From NCBI RefSeq assembly GCF_030445035.2, contig NC_080673.1:193855216-193919215 (forward strand): 64,000 nucleotides of DNA, in the 5' to 3' direction. Both the position numbers and the translations under genes were made by a program. The notes beneath the pieces are model-generated. The model made no database searches. It was given only the letters and a program-made list of their open reading frames with translations, and was not told where the DNA came from. The DNA is from Dasypus novemcinctus (lineage: Eukaryota > Chordata > Mammalia > Cingulata > Dasypodidae). Of the stretch, positions 24,180-36,722 are shown one piece after another; the stretch's first letter is position 1; each line of letters opens with the position of its first letter.

Positions 24180-25060
24180 TTATGTTTCTTTTACATCCTT
24201 GATCATATTTAAAATATTTATAAAGTCATTGCTGATTCTGTCATCTTCATCATTCATGGGTCTGGTTTTATTCACTGATTCTTTTTTTTCCCTGCTTCTC
24301 TGAATGACTAGTAGTTTTTTTATCAGGTACCAAATAATGTGAATTTTATATTGTTGAATACTTGGATTTTGTTCTGTTCCTATAATGGTGCCACTTTTGT
24401 ATTGCTCCCTGGTCTCTACTATATCTGTAACTTGTATACATTTCTTAACATTTTTTCTTATTGCATATATTATTAATAATTTGTTTAAATGTGTCTTTCC
24501 TAGTTGAGGGTGGAGAATGTTTTTTATTCATTTTGTATTCTGTTTTAGACCTATGCCTGGCATATTTGACATTGAAGATAAAAAGGAGATTAGATTTATC
24601 TTTCTAGAATGCATTTCTTATTATGGTACTCCTCCACCGAAGCCTTCCAGTGATTCCTTTTGCCCTCAGGTTAAAGCCCAAACTTTTGGCCTCTGCTTAC
24701 CTCTGTCTCTTGTTACCTTCCTTAGAACTTTTGTTCTTTACTTATCCCCATCATGACCCTGCAAAAAAAGAAAAGAAACATAAACATAATGTGCCTTCTT
24801 CTAGCCACACACAGTGATTTTCTCTTCCTCTAAGGTACCATATTTCTCTTGTCTCTAGATATTTCTGTTGCCTCTGTGTGTAACACAGTTATTGGCTAAC
24901 TTCTGTTCATCTTACTATCATAGCCTAAATGTCACTTTTTATGGGATACTTTTCTGACTCCCAAGGCCCTTCTATAGGATCCCAGGAGAATATTCATCAC
25001 ATGTTACTGTTATTATTTACTTTGATTTCCCAGTAAGCTTAAGGAGGCCAGTGACTATGC
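24180..25060 (-). repeat. Old L1 and L2 fragments
   Basis: About 24200-24500 resembles an antisense L1 segment (ttttatcaggtaccaaataatgtgaat). About 24540-25060 resembles L2 in antisense (phrases like 'ttaaagcccaaacttt', 'aaatgtcactttttatgg', 'cccagtaagctt'). Diverged; boundaries uncertain. Confidence 0.4.
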
Positions 25061-25360
25061 TAATAGTTTACTTCAGTATACTGGTGATAGGAAGTTTACA
25101 TTCCATACAGTCCTTAATATGCGGGAAAATTATAAGCTTTAGAATATGAAATGATCTCTGCATTGTGGTATTTTCTGAGACTTTTCAGGGCTTTTTTTTT
25201 TTTTTTAAACTGTGTATTTTTTAAATATGAACCATTCAACTTTATAGGAAAAACAGAAAAAATAGTTTTTAAAGTTTGTATTGTCTCCCATTAAAGCATG
25301 TTGTCCCTGACTGCTGTGTCCAGCTTACAGTCTGTAGAGGCAGGAGGAAATAAATGTGTG

Positions 25361-25678
25361 TGTTTTTTTTAAAAAGGTACTGGGGATCAAACCTGGGACC
25401 TCATATATGGGACGCAGGCGTTCCATCACTTGATCTATACCCGCTTCCATGATTTTTTTTTTTTTTTAGGTACTGGGGTAGGGATTGAACCCGGGACCTT
25501 GTATGTGAGATGCCAGCGCTCAACCACTGAGCCTTTGGCTCCCCTGAGTTGGTTTTCTTGTTTGTTGCTTATTGTTTGTTTCATTTTGTTTTTTGTTTAT
25601 AGGAGGCACTGGGGACCAAACCTGGGACCTCCCATGTGGCAAGCAGGCACTCAACTGCTTGAGCCACATCTGTTCCCT
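25361..25678 (-). repeat. Two DAS-type SINEs (monomer then dimer)
   Basis: 25361-25448 is a single head (ggtactggggatcaaacc; tctatacccgcttcc). 25454-25678 is a dimer with its own poly(T) and two heads (ccactgagcctttggctccc and cttgagccacatctgttccc). All read on the - strand. Their adjacency suggests that one targeted the poly(A) tract of the other. Confidence 0.82.
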
Positions 25679-25779
25679 GTTTTTTTTAAAATCAAGATTT
25701 GGAGAGGAATATGCATGTAAATTTCTCACTGTTTAAAAAATAACCATTTTCCTTTTTTAAACATGTAGGTATAAAAATT

Positions 25780-26112
25780 TAAAATTACTTTTTCAATTTG
25801 TACAATTCAGTATTCCTCAGTATGTCTATCAATAAATTTTTCCAAAGATTTTTCTAATCTCAATTCTTAGTTTATATATTTTTTATTTAACATTACTTCT
25901 TAAATTTCCATGTATCTGCATAATCACATTAATTTTTTCCAAACTTATTATATTATTAGTTTCTTGATATCCATGTCAAGATAGACATTACCAACTTTCC
26001 CATTTGTTTACTGTTATAATATTGCCTAATAATCATTGTACCAAAAGTTGATATTCTGTTTTGTTCTTCATATTTTTTAACTGCCATAGTTAGTTTAACA
26101 AATTTCTTATTT
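25780..26112 (-). repeat. L1 3'-end fragment, left half
   Basis: Antisense L1 3' UTR-like DNA (T-rich; ttgtacaattcag). It continues at 26788-27170 beyond the DAS-III insertion. Confidence 0.5.
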
Positions 26113-26787
26113 TATTTTATTTTTTTAAATTTATTTTTATTTCTCTCCCCTTCCCCTCCCCACCCCCCCCACCCCAGTTGTCTGTTCTCTGTGTCTATTC
26201 ACTGTGTGTTCTTCTGTGTCCGCTTCTATTTTTGTCAGCAGCACCAGGAATCTGTGTTTCTTTTTGTTGCGTCATCTTGCTGTGTCAGCTCTTTGTGTGT
26301 GTGGTGCCACTTCTGGGCAGGCTGAACTTTCTTTCGCACTGGGCAATTCTCCTTATGGGACACACTCCTTGCGCGGGGCTCCCCTACGCCAGGGACACCC
26401 CTGCGTGGCAGGGCACTCCTTGCACACATCAGCACTGCATGTGGCCCAGCTCCCCACGGGTCAAGGAGGCTTCCATCCTTATCAGCGGCACCAGGAATCT
26501 GTGTTTCTTTTTGTTGCGTCATCTTGTTGTGTCAGCTCTCTGTGTGTGTGGTGCCATTCTTGGGCAGGCTGCACTTTCTTTTGTGCTGGGCGGCTCTCCT
26601 TACAGGGCTCACTCCTTGCGCGTGGGGCTCCCCTATGTGGGGGACACCCCTGCGTGGCAGGGCACTTCTGGCGTGCATCAGCACTGCACATGGGACAGTT
26701 CCACACAGGTCAAGGAGGCCTGGGGTTTGAACCGTGGACCTCTCATGTGGTAGGCAGATGCCCTATCCATTGGGCAAGTCCGCTTCC
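26113..26787 (-). repeat. DAS-III-like SINE with internal tandem duplication
   Basis: Poly(T)/C tract at the left and a tRNA-like head at the right (ggacctctcatgtggtaggc; caagtccgcttcc). The body occurs twice in direct orientation: about 26234-26470 and 26480-26715, both starting 'cagcaccaggaatctgtg' or 'cggcaccaggaatctgtg'. Length about 675 bp against about 400-450 bp for the other copies. Confidence 0.88.
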
Positions 26788-27170
26788 CTGGACATGTCTT
26801 CTAAATGGAATCATACACTATGTGACCTTTTGTGTTTGGCTTCTTTCACTTAGCATATTTTCAAGGTCATCCATGTCATATTATGTATCAGTACTTCATT
26901 CCTTTTAATGGATGAATCATATTCCATTGTATGGATAAACCACAGTTTGTTTATCCATTCATCAACTAATGGGCACTTGAGTTGTTTCTACTTTTTGCTA
27001 TGAGTAATGCTGCTATAAACATTCATGTATAGTTTTTTGGTTTTTTTTTGGTGAACATTTTAAATTTTCTAGGAGATATATATATATATAGGAGTAGAAT
27101 TGCTGGGTCATGTGGTGACTGTTTAACTTTGTGAGGAACTGCCAACTGGTTGTTAGGTTTTAACTTCAGT
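26788..27170 (-). repeat. L1 3'-end fragment, right half
   Basis: Antisense L1 wording: 'atggaatcatacacta', 'tattccattgtatggataaacc', 'gggcacttgagttg', 'attgctgggtcatgtgg'. A short (TA)n lies at about 27077-27090. Confidence 0.65.
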
Positions 27171-27447
27171 ATTATTCTTGATAATTTTTACTTGGATAAT
27201 CTGGTAGGAGACTAAAAAAAGTGTCCTTTGACTTCTTTATTGAATGTCTTTAGGAAAAAATGTATACGGTTTTTCTAACTTAAATATATTTCTGCTTAAG
27301 GATGAGTTAGCTCTCCTATTTTATAGAAATTCTTAAATTTTCTCATTAGTAAATTGAATGCTAGTTCAACAGTGGTCCACTGGACCATAGGAATAGTAAA
27401 TTTTCATGGATTAAAGTATTCTCATTGTTAAATTGTTTCCTTTACAG

Positions 27448-27596
27448 GGTTTTGACTCTGGGAGGAGGGCTGCCTTATTTGGAGCACCTTAATCTCTCTG
27501 GTTGTCTTACTGTAACTGGTGCAGGCCTGCAAGATCTGGTTTCAGCATGTCCATCTCTAAATGATGAATACTTTTACTACTGTGACAACATTAACG
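27448..27596 (+). CDS. FBXL5: FBXL5 coding exon (last LRR, first cluster cysteine)
   Basis: 149-bp exon between acceptor tttacag| and donor aacg|gtaatg. It opens by completing the Arg codon split from 3526 (R-V-L-T-L-G-G-G) and encodes the final LRR ([18 protein letters not shown]), then [17 protein letters not shown]. The Cys in YYC corresponds to human Cys662, one of the four [2Fe-2S] ligands (established for human FBXL5; the correspondence is by my counting back from the C terminus). It ends after the first base of a Gly codon. Open and apparently intact. Confidence 0.96.
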
Positions 27597-30500
27597 GTAA
27601 TGCCTTTTAACAACGAGTTAATTTTGAAGGAATTGATTTAAAAAATTTTAAAAACAGTTCTAATAATTTCTAGGATTTCTGTTAGTTTTCTAGGTTTGTA
27701 AATTAAAATCTCTTAATTCAAGATTTAGTCCTTCGCATTTAATAAAATTTTAAAAATCACATATGATGGTTCCATCAATTAGCTTCTCTAAAGGTAAGTT
27801 TTTCTTGTGGGTAGATATCTGTTTTGCTAGAATTTTGAAGTATATAATAATTTATTTAAGAATAGCAGGTTGTTGTAGAAACACTGAAATTCTTACTAAG
27901 TTTTGGGAAACTCCTCTAGGGTGATTTAGCACCCAGTAACAATTCAGAGTCATAGATTTTCTAGATATACTGATACCTTAAATCTCCACTTACCTTGAAG
28001 GACGATGGAGTCATTGTACTTGCAGGACAACTTTATATATATAAGAAAAGGTCTTTGGTAATATTAACTCATCAGGGATTCTGGGTCTAGTTCCAAATAA
28101 CTCGTTGAAGATTGAGTATAGTCATGGAGGGGGGGAATACTGTGGAAGAGACTGAGATGTTCTTAGTCAAAACTAAAATTCCTAGAGCAGTTCTGAAGTT
28201 GATTCCCGAGCCTACTTTTAAAAATCATCAGATAAGTATTTATTGTTTTTGTTTTTTAAGCCTTATAGTTGGACCTATTGAATATGCTTTTCCAAGTATA
28301 TTCAATGCCCTGTTAGGCATTTAATAGTTATTGGTAAAGACTGATGTTCCAGAAGTATACAAAGCTCTGTCCCTCAGTTATTAGTAAGCAAATCTATCTC
28401 CTTTTGAGAAGCTGATTCATCTTGAGATGACAAGAATACCTTCTGAGTTTTTCTCAGGAAGAACACTTGGGAGGAGCCAGGAAGGCTTAAGGAGTAGACT
28501 CTCTTTTAATGACATACCAAGAGGCAGAGAAGTTAGTAAATGTGCTGTTTGTTGGATGTTACATTTTCCTTAAAGTGTATATGAAAGGATTGATGTTAGC
28601 AACTCTTATTTCTGGAATCATGTCAGTGTTGTGATGGCTTCCATGTTCATGAAATAGCAGCACTAAGTTGGAGCATTTCTTTACACATTGTTGTCTCTAG
28701 TCTGTAATGGGGAATGATGAAAATGAACATAACTAAAATGATGCCGCCTGCTAAGCCTAGAAAAACAGTGTGATTGCTACAATGAAGCACTTCTTTTGTG
28801 GATGTAGTATGTTTGAGTAGGAAGTTTTGTTTTTTGTTTTAAATTTAAAGTTGTTTTAGGTTCAGTGTTGTAGTTCTTAAGGCTTATAGAACATATGAAA
28901 AGTAATCAGCAAAACTTATTTTTTGTAAGAAAAGTATCTTATTTCTGTGTTCCACTTTAATTGTTTACATTGATTTCAGCATATGTTATGGTTATGGGAA
29001 TAAATCTCAAAACCTAATTTGGTAAATTTATTTTTGGATATATAGATGGTGTAGTGTTGGGGTATATTGGGTTTCAGTTTATTTTTATGACCTGCTTTCT
29101 TGTTTTGTGTGTGCTTTTTTTAACTTCCTGAGTTAATTTAGATGCTGGGATGAAGAAAAATACTTAAATACTTACAATCTTTTGTACTTTGTTAGTATGT
29201 TAGCATTCCTTTTATTTTGACTGATTTTGAAAATATAAATATTATAGCGGTTGAAAAGAGCCTGCCACATTCCTTTTGTTGAATGTAAGATTTTTCTTTT
29301 GGTAGATGATTGGTAATTTTCTATAATTGAATTTTGAATTTTAATGTCGGTACTGACTTTGAAAGATTTGAAGGGAAATTGGCAACGTTTTTATAGAATC
29401 CAATATTTAATCTCCTTTTACAGCTTTTTAAGGCTTGATTTTGAGAAAATGGAAAGCCTTTAAAGTTTACAGGTTTACTTGTTATATTAACTTGTGTTCC
29501 AGAGTTCCAGCCATTTGCCCTTACAGCAATGCCCTATATAATCTGTTCCTTTAGAGGATTTATTGACAGCCTAGAAAGCGTTAGAATCAAGTTCCAGTGT
29601 ATCAAGTTTTGCAAGATGACACTATTCATCTAGTTTCTTTTGGTACAACTCAATTTGTGTGGTAATATTTAGTGAATGCTTAGGAATCCCTTTATTATTT
29701 TCATTATTTCTGAAAGTAGTATATTTTATATATTATCTTTTAGTAATGAGGGAGCATACTTAAGTGCTAAATTATATTTTAAAAATTCTAGAGTGAAGAT
29801 GTATCTGCTTACAAGAAAGTCTGCATAGTTAGCTACCAGGTTATTACCTAAAAGAAATAAATACTGATAGTCATTATTAAGTTTATTAAATAAGTGGTTA
29901 TTATTAAATAAGTGGTTAAGTAAAGCAGAATGATCTGTTTTTTTAAGCCCTAACAGATTTTGGAGAAGAAAAGTTAGTGAATCATATACTCAACAAATAA
30001 CTACTGTGAACAAGACACTGTAATAAAAACTGATTAAAGTGCAAGTTTTGATTCTTCATGACATTTAGATTTGTTATTTGATTGATAAACTTAAGATGTG
30101 AACATAAAGGAAGACTTCTTAGCTGTAACATTTAGTCATTTAAGAAGTGTTAAATGGAATTGCATAGTTTTAAAAGTCTGAAGAACATTTGAACAATGAT
30201 AGCAAATAAACTTTATACTGATTTGCGTTTCATTATATGTGTAATTTATGAATTAAGATAGATTAGCTCATAGTTCTGGAGGTGACACAATCTCAGATGC
30301 TTTGCTCTCTTATGTTTCTAATTTAAGTAAAAGAGGATTTAAAGGTAAGTGAAGGTAAGTGCAGATATACAGTATAAGTATTACACTTAATTATACAGGA
30401 AAAACAAGTCATTCAATAATAAAAATAGGGGGAAATAGCAATAACTAATTTTATAGTTCTTTCTATCCAGTATTTAAAAAGTGCTTTCTTTAAAAATATA

Positions 30501-33500
30501 TTCTTTATCATCATTTGAAGATTTTCTTTAACAATTCTGGAAATTTTATTTTTCCATTTCCTTATTTATATTAATTATAATATTAGCCATATTATTTAAT
30601 ATAATTTAGCTCTGGTTTATTATAACAAATTGGGTTTGCTATCCTATATTGAGATAGAAATGTGCTGGTGATAAGTCAAATATTTAAAGGAACTACTTTT
30701 GAATTGCTAGTGTCTATTGAAGCACAGCTGTCTACTCAAGATTCTTGGTAGCACAACTTGCCTTGTAGTCCTGTTTCTTTCTAATGTTACATCACTTTTA
30801 TTTCTGTTGGCTGTTTATTCACTTTTCCAAGCAGTCCTCTGTGATAGTTAAGAGTCTTACTGATCACATTGCTTACAATTTCCAAATGTTGGAAATTGCT
30901 ATTCTCTCCTGTTTCCTTAGATGTGAAATGAAGGTAAAAACAGCTGTTGTCTTCACTGATGCTTTGCCCTGGCCCTTAATAGATTATAATCCCTTGATGG
31001 TTACTATCACATTCATAGATTATTAGGATCAGAAATCTGCTCTGTCATTGACTTCATGATGGGACTGTGGTTTTGAGGCAGTTAGGATTACAGGTAGAAG
31101 CACCATAGGCTTCTCTAGGCAGATCCTAGTTTGAAATTTGAAAACACTGATATATTACTTCCCTTTCTTTATTCTATACACCTCAATCTCATTAAACTCA
31201 GAGATATTCTAGTGTATATTTGGAGGAGGGGGTGCACATTTTATGTCAATATGAGCAATAACTTTGCCTTGTGGCAAATAAGGAGATTCTGAGAGACAAC
31301 AGGATGGGGTTAGCTTTTCTACGTAATAAAAGAAAACAGGTATGTTATTCCTATGTTTTGCTTCCCCTATTATCCCTGCCACCATCCTTAAGACTTTGGG
31401 AGCAAAGAGTAACCCACGTGGCTAGGGTGGAGACTGAGTTTTGGGGGAGGATGATGAAAAGGTGTGTGCTGCTTGGATAGATCTGAATCTCTAGAATAGC
31501 TTCCTTGATCCAACTGACTCCTTTGTAGCTCTCTTTTATTTCCTTCCTTTAAAACCGTAGCACATTGATTTCACTTCCATTGCTTTCAGCCATCTTTCCC
31601 AGGTCACTGTTGAATTCAGTATAAAATTTCTTTCTTACCTTTATGTCCTTCAAATAGGACCATAGACATTTTCAAATATTTTAGGAAGTTTTAATTTGGA
31701 AAATTGTGTGAAAATCTCCATGTCTCTTTCCTTCCATTTCTCCCTTTTAAAAAAAATCTGGATTGAGTTACATACTAATAAAACAATATTCAGATAAATT
31801 TTGGCAAAAAGTACTGATTCAAGGGACTAAGTGTCAGTGCCAGGAGATGGTAGTGAGACAGGGAATTAGGTCCTGGAGAAACGTGAGTAGGCAGGCAAAG
31901 CAGTACAGGTAGGTGTCAGGGGTGAAGAAAAGTTGAGAAAGGGAGTTGGATGGTATATGTTAAAACTGAAAATATATTCAAAGGGAAAATCTGCTCAAAG
32001 ATTGACAGGGAAGAGGTTCAAAACATAAGATTCCTTATCATGGCCTTACTAATAAATACCTGATAATATGTACTAAGACATTTTATTTTAACACTGTAGT
32101 GAGATAACTAACATCGTGTCTTAATTTTGAGGAAAAATAACCTTAAGAACATTGTTGCTTTATGAATTTTAAATATGTGACACATTTAATTCTCCTTTTT
32201 AAAAATGAAACAGATTTTTATTGAAAAAAATGGGCTTGTGGTAATTCATCTGTAAATTTAAAATCTAAAACTTTTTATTTTGGAAAAATTTAAACGTTAT
32301 AATAAGCCCTCGTGTACTATCACCTACGTATATATCATTGCCCATTCCATGCCTGCTTCCTCATTAATTTGACACTCATTGCAGACATCATATCGATTTT
32401 TAAATTAAATGTAACTATTTGAAAGTAATTGAAATCATAAGCTATTGCAGTGCTACATATACATGCAAGAAGTGCATTGCTTTTTTTTTCTTAAAGGTAT
32501 ATTGTCATTTCCATAGTGACATTGTATATGAACATTATACTTTATTGATTGTATAGCCTAAGAAATTTGTCCTTTGTATTTTGTATGTGCTGTTTCAGGA
32601 ACATAAGGAAAAGTTAAATCCCTGGGAATATGAGTGTTGTATGTGTTCACTTGCAAGTAATTGTTTTGTAGTGCCGGTATTAGTATCGGTTATCTTCTTT
32701 TGCAATGAATTGCTACCTTAAAAAACAAAACAAAGCAAATTCAAAGTGTTTGAATTAAAAACTAATTATCAATCTAAAGTACTGTGATTTTCAGTTATAA
32801 TCATTTGGTTTATTCTACAGTAAAAATACATTTGATGTACTTTTTCATTTTGTCTTTATCCTTATATATCCCAGTTGTAAGTGGTTTGGTTGTTCTACTT
32901 AAGAGGTTAAAGAACCAATTAACTAGGGGAAATGGATGTAGCTCAGTGGTTGAGTGTCTGCTTCCCATGTATGAGGTCCTGGGTTCAATCCCCAGTACCT
33001 CCTAAAAAAAAAAAAAAAGAACTAATTAACTGTTCTTTATTTGTTCATGGTGCTCGTGCAGACATGCTGAGACTTCAGTATAGTTAAGAGAGCCTTTTCC
33101 ATATTTACTTGCCTTTATTAACACTGTCATTCAGAGTACTTACTATTTAAATATATGCCATGGAACCTCTTTGATATTTTCTAATTCTCAGTTATGTTCC
33201 CTAATGGATCTTTTATCTAGTGTCTGAGTAGCATAATGTGACTGGGATAAAATGTCAGTCATTCTGTAGATGTTTTATTACACTTTTTTGTAAGTAAATC
33301 GCAATTTTTATCATGTTTTAGATGTGTTTAATTAATCATATATTTAATTATGAAAGATAATTTTGTCTAACAGTAATATATGATTTATTTTGGCTATAGA
33401 TGTTAAGTAAAATATGAAAAATATGTTAACTCTTTGTATAGTTTTAAATTTTTGAATGAAATATTATAATTGCTTACTATTGGATTCTTTAGCTGACCTA

Positions 33501-33630
33501 TTATGGATAGGTCTGTTTTGCTTTAATATTTCTAGTTAAAAATGTTTAGGGTATAACAAATCAGCTAAATTCATGTGACACTCTTGCTTCTGTGGGTTAT
33601 TTTTTTTTTTAATGTTTTCAGAAATGTATC
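27597..33630 (+). other. FBXL5 last intron, mostly unrepetitive
   Basis: AT-rich intron DNA. I see no exon and little recognisable repeat. Old L1-like antisense DNA is possible at about 32265-32420, and a DAS SINE is at 32925. A 9-bp inverted repeat with a 12-nt loop is at 28277-28306. Confidence 0.6.
32925..33017 (+). repeat. DAS-type SINE, monomer
   Basis: Single tRNA-like unit with clear A box (tagctcagtggttgag) and B box (ggtcctgggttcaatcc) and a poly(A) tail. Flanked by agaaccaattaact (32911-32924) and agaactaattaact (33018-33031), a 14-bp duplication with one difference. One of the least diverged units here, but it is a SINE, not a tRNA gene, because it cannot form a full cloverleaf and carries the tail. 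Confidence 0.93.
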
Positions 33631-34035
33631 TTTTTTTAAAAATTTTATTTCTCTCCCTTCCCCCCCCCCCCCAGTTGTCTGCTGTCTGTGTCCATTCGCT
33701 GTGTGTTCTTCTGTGTCCGCTTGTATTCTTGTTAGTGGCACTAGGAATCTGTCTTTTTGTTGTGTCATCTTGCTGCGTCAGCTCTCCGTGTGTGCGGAGC
33801 CACTACTGGGCAGGCTGGACTTTCTTTAGCGTGGGGCGGCTCTCCCTATGGGGCACACTCCTTGTGTGTGGGGCTCCCCTACGCAGGAGACACCCCTGTG
33901 TGGCATGGTACTCCTTGCACACATCAGCACTGCGCATGGGCCAGCTCACCACATGGGTCAGGAGGCCCTGGGTTTGAACTGTGGACCTCCCATGTGGTAG
34001 GCAGATGCTCTATCTGTTGAGCCAAGTCCACTTCC
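33631..34035 (-). repeat. DAS-III-like long SINE
   Basis: Left T-rich and C-rich tract, standard body, right-end tRNA-like head (ggacctcccatgtgg; gccaagtccacttccc). It lies only about 220 bp upstream of the last FBXL5 exon and is antisense to the gene. Target duplication not clear. Confidence 0.88.
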
Positions 34036-34255
34036 CTTCCATTTACCTTTTGAATCATGGAGGGTATAGTAGTTGAAATTGCTGTTGGTGATTTTTGTTG
34101 TCTGAACAATTTTTTTTTTCATACATTATGAGATTTTATATTGTATAAATTTATTGCTAGTTTAAAAAACAATGTTTTTAGCTCTTGCATAGCAAGATTA
34201 TTTTCATGTGGATTCTAAGAAATTCCTCCTTTCACATTTTTCTGTTTTTATACAG

Positions 34256-34332
34256 GTCCTCATGCTGATACCGCCAGTGGATGCCAGAATTTGCAGTGTG
34301 GTTTTCGAGCCTGCTGCCGCTCTGGTGAATGA
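34256..34332 (+). CDS. FBXL5: FBXL5 terminal coding exon
   Basis: Acceptor ttatacag| at 34255, then 77 bp to the TGA at 34330-34332. It completes the split Gly and encodes [20 protein letters not shown] followed by RSGE-stop. The Cys of SGC and the adjacent Cys pair of ACC match human Cys676, Cys686 and Cys687. With the Cys in the previous exon they form the full [2Fe-2S] ligand set that makes IRP2 binding depend on oxygen (family knowledge). All four are conserved here. The exon is very short; the cluster site therefore depends on correct splicing across a 6.7-kb intron. Confidence 0.97.
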
Positions 34333-35045
34333 CCCTTGACTTCTGACTTTTGTCTACTTCATTTAACTGAGCAGGCTTCCTTTCATGCACTTTACTTATA
34401 GCACATTTCTTGTGTTAACCATCCTTTTTTGGGTGTGACTTGTTTTGGCCCCATTTCTTACAATTTCAGAAATCTTAATTTACCAGTAAATTGTACAGTG
34501 TTGTTTCTCTTGCAAATCATATTTTTGTTTTAGAAAGGGATTACGTTTTTTCATAAGGGTGAGAACAGTCTGTCAGATTTCTTTTCAATGAAATGATTTG
34601 AAAAGAATGTCACTAATGCTATGCCATTTAAAGTATCTTTTAGATTATTTTGGGTTTTAAAGTCAGTAGGGTTTATTGGTTTTCTCTATATATAAACACT
34701 GTACCAAGCTTTGCAGATTTTTTTCAAACATACATTTTTGAAGCTTTATTTTCAAAGATTGCACATTTTGGAAACCAGTATCTTTTCCATAATGTTTCCT
34801 TGATTTCAACAATTCTCAGAGGGCCAATACAAACATACTTACATTTAAGATTCTTTAAAATTAAAAAAAAAAAAATTTCTTGGTGTTAGCTCAGTGAGCT
34901 AGCAAAGCCCCAGTGTATTTGTATTTGCTTTCTTCAAAGATCACAGGTTCCCACTACTGTCCCTACATTGTCAAATTTGGGAGGGATTTTTAAAAGTTCC
35001 ACAATCATTTGAAGAAATGTATAAATAAAATCTACTTTGAGGACT
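34333..35045 (+). other. FBXL5: FBXL5 3' UTR (predicted)
   Basis: From the stop to just past the first good poly(A) signal, about 0.7 kb. No transposon is visible. The cleavage site at about 35045 is inferred from signal spacing, and longer isoforms cannot be excluded. Confidence 0.65.
35024..35029 (+). promoter_or_regulatory. Canonical poly(A) signal of FBXL5
   Basis: AATAAA within ataaataaaatc, followed at about 35057-35075 by GT-rich DNA (cttttgtgtttgattttg) suited to CstF binding. Confidence 0.7.
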
Positions 35046-36706
35046 TTACCAAGTAATATCTTTTGTGTTTGATTTTGTTATCATAAATCTCAATCCAGGT
35101 TTACTTTAGTGTAAAAAATAGGACTAAATATTTTGTCTTTTGATCTCCCGTGAAATCATGACCCTCACAAATAAACAGTTTTGGACAGAAACTTAATTTT
35201 GTTAAGCTGAATTTTTTTTTTTTTTTAATGTACACCAGTCATAATTTGAATTTGTAAGCTTACCTTCATTACTTTGTGAAAAGATATGGAGACCTGCCAT
35301 TCAGAGAGGCACATGTTGAGTCAATTTCATGACATGTCATATGCCATGAAGAAGAGAACAGTCAGGGACATACTATCTATTTTAAAAATATTTGCAAGGC
35401 TGTGTAAGAGGAATTAATCTTGCAGTTTTAGTCTTTGTGGGCCCAGGTATTTGTTTTATTGCAGAGGTGCTTGGAGAGAAGGGGAAGTTATAAACAATAT
35501 AGAGAGAGATTTCAGTTCAGAGTAAGAGAAAACCTTATTTTAGACAGAGTTGTCTGAAGATTAAGGACGAAACAAGTGATGGGAATATGACTAGAAAGAA
35601 TTCACTCATGCTTTTTAAATTCAACTAACATTTTAATTAAATACTTCAAGGGATGATCAATGCTTAAGAGAGGATACCTAAATGATTCTTTTCCTAGAAC
35701 TTTCACATTGCCCAATGGGTTCTCACATCTTGAATCCATTGTTGTTAAACATGGAACCCTATGAGGTGCGTGTAGGGTAGAGCAGTTGTATAAGCAGACC
35801 ACATTACCTTTTGTCTTTTGAGTTTGTGTCTCTTAAGCTCAAGTCGTTGTGTCTTTTGTGGTACTCCTCCTTTAAAACTCTGCTCTAAGTGCAAAGAACA
35901 AACCCATTTTTTTTGATTCCCTTAGAGAATTTGGAAGAAAATATGAGCTCAGTGAGAAGTATAGGGTCAAAAGTTTTGTTTTATAAGGTTGACCATTTTG
36001 TATTTAACTGTATTTTTATTTCCCTAAGTGCTTAATACCATTTAAAAAGCCAACATCAGAGAATTTTTCAACAGAATAAACTATGGAAAGTCTTCTGGCC
36101 TGGGTCTCATTCCAGCCCAGGCTTCACCGTATCTGTGTTTACAAGAAGTGCGTGGTAGAATGGCTCATCCATGATGATGACCCTGAATCATTAAGGGAAG
36201 GCAACAGTTTATTACCATTTAGTCAGAAAATAGTCTAACTTATGGGGAAAATATTTTGACTATCTCTGGAAAAGTTCAGAAATGATGTTTCGGGACTTTG
36301 CCTAAATTTTATCCTTTACAATTTTTTTTTTTTTTTAGATTTTTGAAACAATTAAAAATATTTTGGACTTATAAACAATTGTTTTTAAAATTCACTTTTC
36401 TGTAAGAGCATAGAACACAAAGTTTGGCCAAATATCAGATCTAAACAAATCCTTAGAAAGGTTTTCTGTGTTGCCTTCATTAGTGTGAATCTTTGTGAGT
36501 GCTTCACTCTCACTGTAGATGACTGTTTCGCAGTAATGAAGCTACAAAGATTTTATGTAGTACATTCATAGAAAATTTATTTTAAAAGGAAAGCTGGTAA
36601 TAGAAAAAAAAATAACTGAGGAGCAGTTAGTCTGTTCAGAGACTCAGTAAATTTTATTTGTTTTGTAATTTTCTGTCATTAAAAGAGCACACAGCACATG
36701 AGGCAT
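35046..36706. other. Intergenic DNA, no recognised gene
   Basis: AT-rich single-copy-looking DNA downstream of FBXL5. Short open frames here lack any protein resemblance I know. Confidence 0.5.
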
Positions 36707-36722
36707 AGTAATCATCTCCCTT

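Larger units (their letters stand above)
3527..27447 (+). other. FBXL5 intron, 23.9 kb, transposon-rich
   Basis: Intron between donor |gtaagt at 3527 and acceptor tttacag at 27441-27447. Much of its length is recognisable transposon DNA listed separately. The stretches 3527-4385, 5248-6090, 7725-8150, 8654-10152 and 23661-24180 show no element I can name with confidence and no exon. Confidence 0.9.
1..35045 (+). other. FBXL5: FBXL5 gene, 3' part (five coding exons and 3' UTR)
   Basis: This span holds the 3' half of FBXL5. Known role: FBXL5 is the substrate-recognition subunit of an SCF (SKP1-CUL1-RBX1) ubiquitin ligase that targets IRP2 when iron and oxygen are sufficient. Its N-terminal hemerythrin domain (iron sensor) and F-box lie upstream of the window. 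Seen here: coding exons 1076-1224, 1816-1898, 2801-3526, 27448-27596 and 34256-34332, joined by GT-AG introns of 591, 902, 23,921 and 6,659 bp with every phase matching. They encode 393 C-terminal residues made of leucine-rich repeats and a cysteine-rich tail. Assigned by recognising the protein; the LRR strings and the C-terminal CCRSGE ending are near identical to the mammalian protein as I know it. Confidence 0.96.

Noticed and set aside
26204-26908. 234-codon open frame
   Set aside because: Translation of the duplicated DAS-III body plus L1 DNA; same peptides occur in other SINE copies.
28277-28306. Hairpin with 9-bp stem
   Set aside because: AT-rich inverted repeat (attgaatat/atattcaat) deep in an intron; such short palindromes are expected by chance.
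32925-33017. tRNA gene
   Set aside because: A and B boxes are there, but it has a poly(A) tail and a 14-bp target duplication, so it is a SINE. The same applies to the other DAS heads.
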